Source: Rostrohypoxylon terebratum (Eukaryota > Ascomycota > Sordariomycetes > Xylariales > Hypoxylaceae). From it: a stretch of 64,000 bases of DNA. The stretch is from contig MU385963.1 in the NCBI GenBank assembly GCA_022497145.1, forward strand, positions 1 through 64,000, written 5' to 3'. The notes under the pieces were generated by a model. The model saw only the letters and a program-made list of their open reading frames with translations, made no database searches and had not been told where the DNA came from. A program made the translations under genes and the position numbers. Of the stretch, positions 10,803 through 21,300 are shown one piece after another (the first letter of the stretch is position 1; each line of letters opens with the position of its first letter).

Positions 10803-12221
10803 TCAGACCTCCATCCACGGGTGCTGGCGCTTGTTGCGGTCAGTTGATGTCTCTGAACCCCTGGTGCTATCCTCGAACTGGTCGACCACCGTCGTCTTCG
10901 TAATCGAGCTGTCTTGATTCAACTGTTGCATGAGCCTCAGCTCAGCCAGTCCCAAGGCCTGGCCGTCCTCGTCCGCAATCCGGTGCACCCGGCTCCCAGG
11001 CATACTGCCAATGGTGCGTGGGAATGCCCGGGCTAAAGTAGAATGGCTCTTTGCCGAGATCTGGCGTGTCCAGGACTTGTAAATCGAGACGAGACAATGA
11101 AACGGCGCGCTTTCGCCAACCGCGCGCGGTATGCTTGGCATCAGGTAGACAAGGTAGACACCGGTCAGCTCGGACAGACACCAGATGAAAAGAGGTGACG
11201 TCGTGTACGTTGAGTCTCCGGGTGACGGGTAGGAGAAATCAACGAAAGGAATGGAATGAACGTGTCCAAGTGCTGCAGTGCAGGACAACACCCCAACAGA
11301 GAACATGAGTACGAGACCTATCTTCTTTCCTCGCGACATCTGCAACCTCCAGATCTTGCGCTGGGGGAGGAGAAAGATGGCGATGTCTATGGCCGCGTTG
11401 AAGGCTGTCGCGGTGATCTGGAGATCTCTGTGACTGATGCACTTGCGCGGAGAGATACCTGCGTCCCAGAACGCTCGGATGGGTTTGCAGCCGAATGCTG
11501 AAGCGAAAAGACCCGCGACGTACAACAAAGTGTTGAGCAGAATCAGCCCATGAATCGCCCAGAAAAGCCCATCCCGGATGCCCAGTGGAACGAAAATTCT
11601 ATTCCATTGGAGCAGAACGGCAGGTTTGACGAACATCATGCATGCCGCAAAGAAAATGCCAAAAAGGTAAATTTCCTAGGTAAAAAAATAGCGTCAGTCT
11701 ATACACAGCTTAAATTTTGCTTCGCAAATTACGCTATCCCGCGGGCCATGTCCAACCTACAAAACTGAGGCCACCGAGCATCCTTTTTGCGCTGATATCC
11801 CACTGGTGCACGTAGTAGCCACCATCCTGGATGTATCTCAGGAAGATTGCCGCGACGGCTATGAAGGGTAGCTATCACCAAATAAGCCTCGCGTAGTTGA
11901 AGTCATGTGGTCTGGGAAATAACAGCATACAAAGCCGGCCAGAGCTAGATCTAATCACAGGTGACCTAGTTAACGTCGACGTCAATGTAACTGGGCGGTT
12001 GCCTCGGGAATTATTCAAGACGTACAATCTTCAAGGTAAACTTTCTTAACAAACGCGAGCAGTGAGTACACGCGAACAAGGCCGCAAAAAGTCACCAAAG
12101 CCACAAAGATGGTGACAATGGCAATGCCCTGGCTATTGTAGGCTGGGTGGAAATCGAGGTTTGAAACTTGCCCTTCAGGCGCCGGGGCGCCGGGAAGGTA
12201 ATTAAGGGGGTCTGAAGACAT
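10803..12221 (-). CDS. Fungal rhodopsin-like seven-helix integral membrane protein
   Basis: Exon 1 (12221 to about 12027) codes for the N-terminus and first helix, ending at VYLED. Exon 2 (11871-11761) holds the GGYYVHQWDI loop. Exon 3 (11675-10803) starts EIYLFGIFFAACMM, continues with VKPAVLLQWNRIF and further helices, and ends in a hydrophilic cytosolic tail. This matches the fungal rhodopsin-domain/PTH11-like family, including members in toxin and polyketide clusters. The exon 2-3 join is clean (phase 0). The exon 1-2 join is not: TAG immediately precedes exon 2 in frame and no donor of the right phase is obvious, so a mini-exon or a defect is possible. The role is unknown; a receptor-like or transport-accessory role at the plasma membrane is inference. 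It sits between the P450 and the hydrolase. Confidence 0.75.
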
Positions 12222-13342
12222 GGTGAATAACGTGCAGTCAAGGTCTTGCCAATTGCCAAGTCGAGACGCAACTGAACCTGAGCCTATTTGTAAAGGGCTT
12301 CACAGGAGAAAAGGAATGAGAAATGAAAAGACAAACTGGGGTGCAGCCATTTACCATCTGCGACGCGTCTATCAACCCCGCGGCGCCCCCGTTCTTTTCT
12401 TCTCGGCACAATCCCCGGCGCTCAGCCTCGCTTCACATGAAATTCCATCTAATGCGGCAACGTGCTTCGGGGAGCACAATTCAGGTCGGAAGGATAACAG
12501 GAAGAGGGGATCCAGTTCAGGAGAATACTACGGCAATGCCCACGATTGCATCCAACGCCGTTGGATAGAACTGCTACCCTCCATTAAATGTGCGAGACTG
12601 TGTGCCGCCACCCCTTTGATCACACGTGGGTGGTGGCAGGCTGACTGCATGTCAAGGCTACACAGATTCCATATAAAACCCAACAAGTTACATTGATTAA
12701 ATTAAATGAACGGCGCAGCGGCCCGGAGCGGTTCAAGAAAACCCGTGGACATACGCATACACCAGCTTGTAACCCAACCTATGATAGCCCGTATGCATTC
12801 GTGTCTGAATTGAATATACGATTATCTTTCTTGAACCGCTCTGGGCCGTAGATGCATATCCGCTATTTTTGGCATTATTTTGAGCAGGTAATTAAGGCAG
12901 GCTGTCCTCATGCTTATAAAGTGTCGCGATTCGATGGAGGGCCTCGGAATCCACGAGTGGAACCAAGCAATGCTGTACTGTGCCATCGTAGGCGCTGGAA
13001 ATACAGGGCGGTTAACGGTAACAGCCTCCACCAAAAACGGTGAAATATGGATGAGATTATGAAAGCCCGTGTAAATCCTCCTTAAAATTATAAGAGCTCT
13101 TATCACTATGCTCCCTATATTTATAGCGCACTTATAGCGGATACTCAGGGTAATCCAGGCGCATCTCAGCCTTTATATTATATTTTCAATTGAAGAAATT
13201 TGGTATAAACCGCCTACTCCAATGGCTACTAAGTATAGTATCACGCTCGAATCCGTCAGCCCCTCTCCTCACTTCCACTTCCCATCACCAGTGACGTACT
13301 CGACACCCGGCACTCGCCCCAGAAACAAGCCAATCAACTAAT
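12222..13342. other. Intergenic region with inverted repeat and possible relics
   Basis: 1.1 kb. It contains the 21-nt inverted repeat listed separately. Near 12976-13040 the plus strand reads CAIVGAGNTGRL, which recalls the start of an FAD-binding Rossmann fold, but the frame soon ends. No intact gene seen. Confidence 0.5.
12720..12847. repeat. Inverted repeat, 21-nt arms, possible MITE or solo transposon end
   Basis: The arm at 12720-12740 and the reverse complement of 12827-12847 match at 20 of 21 positions (core GAGCGGTTCAAGAAA), with an 86-nt AT-richer spacer. No clear target-site duplication flanks it. Confidence 0.6.
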
Positions 13343-14183
13343 ATGCGGTTCCTTTGTCTTCATGGCATGGGGACAAACTCCCAGGTAGAGTAATGTCAAT
13401 ACTCATCAGGTCAGGACTAACTAACTAGCAATATGCAGATTTTCCGGTCCCAAACAGGTATCTCATGCAGCCCATATAAACTCCGCGCATGGATTCTCCA
13501 GCTCACCTGTAGCCAGAGCGAATCCGAGATCTCCTAGGCCCAGAGCACGAAAATGTGTTTGTCAATGGCTTCGTACCATCCGAGCCTCTGCCAGGTCCGG
13601 TCACCACTCCGCCATCATTCCAAGTCCTAGGTTTTTGATATTCTGACCAATCAACCATCCAGGTTTCCGTCTGCAAAGCGATGCGCCTTGTTGGAGCTAC
13701 TGGACAGAGGATGTGAATAAGTGGGATGTGGTCTCTCAAGGATTACAAACACTCGTGGAGTTCATCAGAGCCAAAGGGCCTTTTGGTGGCGTCATCGGCT
13801 TTTCCCAGGGTGCTTCGACAGCGGCGGCCATCATCCTGAACCAGAATTTCCTTCTAGGGGACGCAGGATTGTTCAAATGCGCCATATTCTTTTGTGGCTC
13901 TGTGCCGCCCGACATTGTTGAAGCAGAGCGCGGCAGATTGCAGTGGTTGAACCCCGACGAAGATGGTGTTGTTTTGCAGCTCCCCACCGCTCACATTTGG
14001 TCAGATCCAGATGACATGTTTCCTGGCCAAGGTCCACGCTTGTCAAGACTGTGCGACGAGCGATTAAAGGAGCAAGTCATTCACAACCTAGGGCATGATG
14101 TTCCTGGTGCTAGTTCGGACGAGTTCTTACGCGAGGCACTGACGGATATCAGACGTACCTTGGACCGAGCGCAGGATTTATAG
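13343..14183 (+). CDS. FSH1-family serine hydrolase (LovG-like, probable polyketide-releasing esterase)
   Basis: Four exons, 13343-13384, 13439-13457, 13517-13594 and 13663-14183, give 219 residues. The N-terminus MRFLCLHGMGTNS is the family hallmark; the second exon is only 19 nt. The alpha/beta-hydrolase triad is visible: Ser94 in GFSQGAS, Asp161 in SDPDD and His191 in NLGHDVPG. FSH1 proteins include LovG-type enzymes that hydrolyse the product from the ACP of highly reducing PKSs lacking a release domain. The PKS 4.2 kb downstream lacks such a domain, so this is the best candidate for off-loading, acting in the cytosol. Its stop is 57 bases from the stop of the convergent MFS gene. The enzyme class is firm; the releasing role is inferred from context. 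Confidence 0.88.
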
Positions 14184-14240
14184 ATACTTAGTATATAGCT
14201 CTTTTACCTTGTAACTACCTGTAGCGAGCTCGACTGAGGA

Positions 14241-16295
14241 TCAACTTGTCAAAATCTGCTCCCGCCTCCAGATTAGGAGGGCGGCAGGAACTTGAGCAGA
14301 GGCGAATGCTAAGGCAACCAACATTTGGCGATTATATCCTTCAGACAATATCTCTCGTGCTTCTGCCTGCATTGTGGCAGATAGCATGGAGAGATCTCCG
14401 GTTGCAAGCCCACTCAGAGGATCCACCAACCCAAGAGCCTCCAGAGGTGATGATATATAACCATTGAAAACAGATGTGCCAATGGCCACGCCCACCGCAG
14501 ATCCCATCGACCTCACTTGCGTAATTGCGCCCATCCCGACCGCTGTGAGATAAACATGAGGTTAGACTGTCTGTGTTGCCTTGGCCGGGCGAGTAGAGAG
14601 CGTTCAAAGACGTGGGCAAACTCACCTCTGTCGCGAGACTCAACGGTGGATGGGACCAAGAGATTCAGTATCTGAAGATTCATGCTGGCACCCAAGCCGA
14701 TAAGGGCTTGGTAAACATAAACAGACCGTTTGATATTCACGGATCCGTCCAGTTGGCTGAGAAGGGCGTAGCCGATGATCTGAAGGACGGAGCCAACCAA
14801 AATCACATATAATCCGGGAATCTTAGCCTTACCGATAATTCCCCCAGTTGGCAGAGACAGCAAGGCACCCGCTCCATACGGCAGGATTCTCGCACCGGCG
14901 TCGAAGCTGGGGAGGCCGTTGACTAGGCGGAAACGTGAAGGGAGCTGGAAGATGGTCATAATCATTGGAGGGCCCAAGAAACTGCAAACGCTGCCGGTTC
15001 AGATTTACCTTGTCAGCTCATGGGCGCGTTGTTGGAAGGAGAGAGCATACAGTAAGATGCCAGCCATCGCACGGTTGGTTATAAAGCGCCACGGGAGCAC
15101 AGGATCGCACTGTGTACTCCTTTGGGTGACATGGCGCTCCCAGGCAAGTAGTGAGCCCCAGAGAAGTACAGATATAATGAGCAGCGTGACCACGAAAGCG
15201 GAGCGCCATGGAAACCGGGATCCGGCCTCCTCGAACACGGCGACGAAGGAGAGCGTTGCTAGGAGGAGCAGTACTGCGCCAAGTAAATCCGACCTCTCCA
15301 AAAGGGTCTTCATGGGTGATGATGCTGCTGGTTTCTCTTTGGGCGGTCTTCCGTGGTGAGGAAAGCCGTTGGGGATGCCGACAAGAGCCGCTGCAAAAAC
15401 GACTACTCCTAGTATGACACTACCGACATGCATTCTATGTCAGTAAGGAGAAAGAAAAACTTAGGCGGATGTCTCTATTGTTGCTGACCTGATAATGAAG
15501 ATCCATCTCCATGTCGTGTTCTGGCCGATAGCGGCGCCAATCAGGGGACCTACCACCAGCGCCAGAATCATGGTGAAGGCAGTTGCGGCGACCAGATTTG
15601 GGACTTTCTGTGGCGGTACAGCCTCGACGGTAAGGATGAAGGCGAGTGCGTACGATCCGCCGCCACCAATACCTTGGAACGCGCGGAGAATAGCGCTAAA
15701 GTCCCAGAGAGAACATTGCATGATTAGCCGCATTCTACTACCGGTGTTCTATAAAGGAGAGAGAGACTCACAGCTGAAGCATGGTCTGCGCTGCTGCGCA
15801 GCCAGCCGAGAAGATGGTGAAGGTGACAATACTTCCCAGGAAGACCGTCTTGCGACCCAAGATGTCGCTCATTTTTGAAAATATAACAATGATGGCGATG
15901 TATCCAAGCAGATAACTTGTGATGATCCAGCTGACAAACTCGAACCCCCCGATATTTTGTGCAATCGTGATCAAGACGGGGCTCACCACACTCATGTCCA
16001 TAATCGTGATGAAGTATGTAAGAGCGATCCTGTTACCATCTAGCCGTCAGTGATCACATCATCATAATAGCGCCTGTAGATTCGAGAGATCTTAAGGACG
16101 AACTAACACGATGGTGATTAAGGTAAGACGAAGTCCAGCAACGTAGCTCAAATCACCGTTCTCTTCGCTATTGATGTTCTCGATAGGGGAGACTTGTCCC
16201 ATGTCATGGTCTTTATCGTTGTTCATGATGGAGGAACTCGGAGTAAATGCGACTGTGAAGCTTTCCTTGGCAGGTTCGGAATGCATTGGCACCAT
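14241..16295 (-). CDS. MFS transporter, DHA2/14-helix drug-efflux type
   Basis: Six exons, 16295-16108, 16029-15772, 15695-15489, 15434-15051, 14981-14626 and 14542-14241, give 564 residues. The frames join cleanly and rebuild typical sequence: LITIVIALTYFITIMDMSVV (helix 1), SKMSDILGRKTVFLGS (motif A after helix 2), RAFQGIGGGGSYA, and FLGPPMIMTIFQLPSRF after an intron of 69 nt. The protein has a hydrophilic N-terminal tail and about 14 hydrophobic segments, as in DHA2 family exporters. It should sit in the plasma membrane and export the cluster product or give self-resistance. An in-frame ATG at 16286 is an alternative start. The family is certain; the substrate is inferred from the neighbours. 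Confidence 0.92.
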
Positions 16296-18370
16296 AAACA
16301 AAGTATTCTATCTAGACTCAAGTTCCTTTGAGTACTCGGACAAGAGGCGATTCCGAGTCCAGACGATCGGGAGAAGGAACACAGAAACCCTGAGAACTCA
16401 CCAAAAGAGCTACCGTAGCCGCTCGAGAGAAAAACCGGACTTAGATGCTACCCAGGTTGCCTTTCTCTATCTCATGGAGGGAAGACACGACCCTATACAT
16501 CTCCAATGGGTATGCATGGTAGCGTCTTCAGAATTTTCTGTGTGCCACAGCCTTATCGGACAAACGCTGCAATGGTTGCCCAGAAATCGTTTTGGACCCT
16601 ACGTTACAGTGTCCACCCTAATCACACGCCACCCTACATGCACCTTCGTAACTACCTAGGCAGCTTGCGAAATTACCAACAGTACATAAAATAAGGGGCG
16701 ATTATGATCTAATCACCCCAACTCTAACCCCAACTGCCTATATTTGAATCCTTCAGTCCCCGCATACATTATCACTGTCGCATCGATAAGAAGAGTGCTA
16801 ACGATAGCCTCGTTGATTCGACCTTTCGAGGTAAGTCACGACTTAAAGCAGCGCCGATAATTTGAAGGTACGAAGGCCGAGTTCCTCTCGGACCAGTGGA
16901 GGAGCTATTTTGAGACTTGAAAGGCTTCAAGGTTGGCGGCACATGTCCCTTCCTGCCCCCTAATAATACCACTTACCGATTACACACGGCGTCTGGGGCG
17001 TGTGCACGCAGTGTTGTATAATACGCTGGCTAGTAGCTGTTAGGACAAATCCGGGAGTCACGGGGCAGAATCTCAGAGATCATTCCGGCCGCCGGCCGGC
17101 TCCAGCGCAGCGCAGAGTACGACTTCCCGCTTCGCCACAATCCTAGCACCAACAGTAGTCCGAGAGGACGACTTTACTAACCTGACCAACATAGCATAGG
17201 CCATTCCAGCACTACAATCAAGGTCTGGCAGAGTTGCGATAGTGCACACATATATGTACAAGACTTTCCTCGATTGGTAGCCGTTCGCTGAGGAAGATAG
17301 GCCTACAAGGCTAACGATGGTGAGGTCAAAGGTCGAAACCCTTGTAAGCCTGCCGCCGATTGATGTTTCATTATCAGAGGCTGTAGAGGTTGCAAAGGCT
17401 GTAGACCACTAACTTGTATAAGTCCTGTGATCCCATCTCCATATTGATATCGGGACAACACGTCCGTCAATTTTCGCGGCCGTTCCCAGCTTTGGGATTG
17501 GAGGTCGGCCCGCCGATGCATACCATGCGACACACCTTCTAAGCCGTGTGTAACGAAGCCACTTGAACTGCGCTGTGTGAATACGCCCAAGGATATCAAC
17601 TTTTCAATCTTGCAACGCCAGGGGATAACATCCAACGGAGGCCAAGCATCATCAAGTGGAACTGGATGACAAGACGGTTAGTTCAAAGAATACTAGGATA
17701 AGGCAGGTTGCGAATGCATGCCTGGGCTACGTCAGATGAGAATCTGTCTGGGAAAATCGTGGGGGCCTCACGGCACGACCCGCCTGGCCAGATATTGTTC
17801 CCGCATAGGTTTGACCAGTAAAACTCGTGTCCGCTTAAATACCAGACACCCAAGGTAGGGGAGGCGTTACGGTAGCGGTACCGCCTAGTGGCCCAGTGTG
17901 ATGGGTCCCTTTCCTGCTAGCGGTTACCACCTATTCGACCCCCAATGGAGACCCGACCTTCCGGTTTGTTGTCCTCGCTTGGAGCTCCAGGTCCACTCCC
18001 GCAGGTCACTCGTGAGGCTAAACTTGGGCCAGCCCAGGATCAGAGCATGTCAGCGGCGGTTCCCTGAGAATCCTGCCGCTCCATGTGCAAAGACTACTAC
18101 CGGGGAGCGACTTTGCTTCCCGGCGTGACAATATCCTTGTATAGGTACGTTGTATGGGCGAGGAACTGCCCCGATGAACCGGGGCAGGGCCCCCCGAGTT
18201 TCAACCAGGTTGCTTCTCGTATCGAGCGTACTGTCCTCTATATCCAGAGTCAGCTCGCTTCAACAAATAGCAGTGTCTCTCCACAGTATTTCCAGCTCAT
18301 CTGTCATTACAGTCTTTGTACTTCAATGACCAACCCTGATCAGGCCTAATTATAGAGGCAAGAGCACAAC
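16296..18370. other. Shared upstream region of the MFS and PKS genes, no gene seen
   Basis: 2.1 kb between divergent MFS and PKS starts, so it should contain both promoters. The frames inside are short with no domain. GC-rich palindromes occur at about 17085-17101 and 17875-17884. No Zn2Cys6 regulator gene is visible. Confidence 0.55.
17875..17884. promoter_or_regulatory. Candidate Zn2Cys6 site upstream of the PKS
   Basis: GCGGTACCGC is a perfect palindrome with CGG and CCG half-sites spaced by 2 nt, about 490 nt upstream of the PKS ATG. Related CGGTTACC follows at about 17920. Short spacers of this kind are known for some fungal binuclear-cluster regulators; no experimental link here. Confidence 0.25.
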
Positions 18371-21300
18371 ATGGACTTAGAACCGTTCGCCATCATTGGG
18401 TTGTCTCTGAAGATGCCCCAGAGCGCAGTGGACGAGCCTTCGTTGTGGCAAGTCTTGGAACGCGGGGAAAATTTGATGACGGAGTGGCCCGAGGACCGCC
18501 TCGTAGTGGACAGCTTTGCTGACGGTGCTGACCTTGGAAAACCAAACACGGTACGTCTGGAGTCTGCGCTCCCTCAGCCTCTAGCGACGGGAGTTTCTGA
18601 CAGCCGGGTGTATAGATCAAGGGACGCGGAGCTCACTTCATTAAAGAAGACCCGGCCGTCTTCGATGCCCCTTTCTTCTCGATAACTGCCAGTGAAGCCG
18701 CTTCCATGGACCCTCAGCAACGCTGGGCCTTAGAATCTGCCTACCATGCCTTCGAGAATGCCGGAATTCCCATGCACAATCTGCGCGGCAGTCGGACGGC
18801 CGTGTTTGCAGGCCTTATGACGGATGACTATACTTTGATGACCACACGGGACATCGATGAAAGCCCTCGCCAAGCGGCAACCGGCCTGTCACCCCCGATC
18901 ATCCCAAACAGAATCAGTTGGTACTTTGGCATGCACGGCCCGAGCGTCGCAGTGCAGACTGCCTGCTCGAGCGGCTTGGTCGCAGTCGATATGGCTTGCC
19001 ATGCAATGGCTAGGGGCGACACTGATATGGTATGTGGGCTCATGTTTCTCTTATGTTTATTTCTCACTGATGTTCGCAAAAGGCGCTTGTAATAGGCACA
19101 AGCGCCTTGCTTAGCCCCGATTTACCTGTCTTGCTTAGCAATATGAACTTTCTATCTCGGGACAGCCGCTGCTACAGCTTCGATGCGCGGGCCAACGGCT
19201 ACGCCCGGGGCGAGGGCGTTGTGGCCCTGGTCATCAAGCCGCTTGCTGGGGCCCTGGAGAGCGGTGATATGATCCGCGGCGTGGTAAGATGGTAGTTTGC
19301 TTGACGCATCCTTATTTGGCTTCGTGCTGACATCGGGGCCGGGGCAGATCAGAGGGACGGGCCAGAACCAGGACGGCCGGACTCCGACCCTCACACAGCC
19401 CAGTTCCACTGCCCAAGAGGCTCTCATCCGGCAAGTGTACGCAAGGGCCGGCCTGGGCTTTGCTGACACAAGATATTTTGAAGCTCATGGGACGGGAACT
19501 CCGACGGGAGATCCCATCGAGATGACTGGGATTGGCAGGGTGTTTCGGAAGCACCGTTCCCCTGAGGAACCTCTCTATGTGTAAGACGAAGTCGAACCTC
19601 CCATACAGTGTCGTTTGGGGTTGCTGACACCGTGGCAAAGCGGATCTATTAAGGCAAATGTCGGCCATCTCGAGGGTGCCAGCGGACTGGCAGGGCTCCT
19701 CAAGTCCATTCTCGTCCTAGAGAAAGGTATCATCCCTCGCAACGCTCTGTTCGAAAAGATGAACCCAGACATAGACGCCGAGTTCTACAACGTACAGGTT
19801 CCGACCGAGAATATCCCCTGGCCATCCTCGGGCCTGAGAAGAATGTAAGTATGAAGAACGGGCGAGACTCGGACTAGAAATGTTGCCCCTGGTGAACTGC
19901 AAGATTAAGATTGATTAACCGCCGACTCGTCTCAGTTCAGTCAGTTCATACGGTTTTGGAGGTGCCAACGCACACGCAATCCTCGACGACGCGTATCATT
20001 ATCTGGAGAGTCGTGGACTTGGTGGCTTTCATCACTGTGCGGAGTCCGATAGTCACAGTCACAGTACTCATACTAATGGGGTCATCGAAACGGCTAAGGA
20101 CCAGTCGGGGCCCACACTGCTTGTGTGGTCAGCCAATGATGCTGGCGCAGTGCAACGTTTGCTCGACCGCTATCGAGAATATTTCTCGACCAATATCGCT
20201 CACAATGCGCGTAATATCCAGCGACTAGCTTACACATTGGCCGTTCAGCGAAGCCTGATGGCCTGGCGGAGCTTCGCTGTGGTTGATACTGCGACGGGCG
20301 AGCTGTCAACTGCAGAAGCGACCCGGGCCTCGTCAGGGCTGGGGTTGGCTTTCGTGTTTACAGGACAGGGAGCGCAGTACTGTGATATGGGCCTGGAGCT
20401 ACTTCGCTACCCTGTTTTTGAAGAAAGCTTGAAATTGTCGGATGCGTTCCTGACTAGCTTTGGATGCAAATGGTCTGTTTTCGGTAGGTCTCCGTCACCG
20501 CTATTGTTCGAACCACCGGTCTCTCTGACATGTCTCAGACGAAATCCGCAATCCCGAGGGTATTAACCGGCCGGAATCTAGCCAGCCACTCACAACAGTA
20601 TTGCAGATTGCCTTGGTCCAACTTCTGCGAAGCCTCGGCGTAGTTCCTGCTGCGGTGCTGGGTCATTCCAGCGGAGAAATCGCAGCCGCATATACCACTG
20701 GCGCTTTGTCCCACGAGTCGGCCTGTCGCGTCTCGTACTGGCGTGGGCAGCTCGCTGGGAAGCTCCGTGGAACAAGTCACGACGGCGCTATGATGTCAGT
20801 CAACCTGACCGAATCACAGGTTCCGGGTTTTCTGGAGAAGACTGGTGTCGAAAAACATGTCATTCACACAGCATGCATCAACAGTCCGACCAACGTGACG
20901 CTGTCTGGGCCGTCGGACGTCCTCGATGTTATTATGGAGCACCTCACCGATGAGCACATTTTTGCGCAGAAGCTCACTACCGGTGTGGCATACCACTCTC
21001 CAGCCATGCAGGCCGTCTCTGCCGAGTACATTGAGCGAGTTGGGGCCCTGTCGCCGGGGGCGGCGACTGGAGTCCCAATGCTCAGCTCAGTTACCAGCCA
21101 GCTCGCGACTCTCAAGTCGTTGTTGACTCCGCAGTACTGGGCCGGGAATCTTGTGTCCCCAGTCCGCTTCTCGGATGCGGTCCAGTGTCTCACAGGCACT
21201 GGGAATGCCTTGCCCCTTCCACCGGGGATCGACTCCATCACTGACATACTGGAAGTTGGCCCGCACTCGGCATTGAGGAGACCCATCAGGGACACGCTTG

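Noticed and set aside
14985..15009. A 27-nt intron in the MFS gene from the GTAAAT at 15008
   Set aside because: Too short for splicing; the GTATGC donor at 15050 gives a 69-nt intron and better family sequence.
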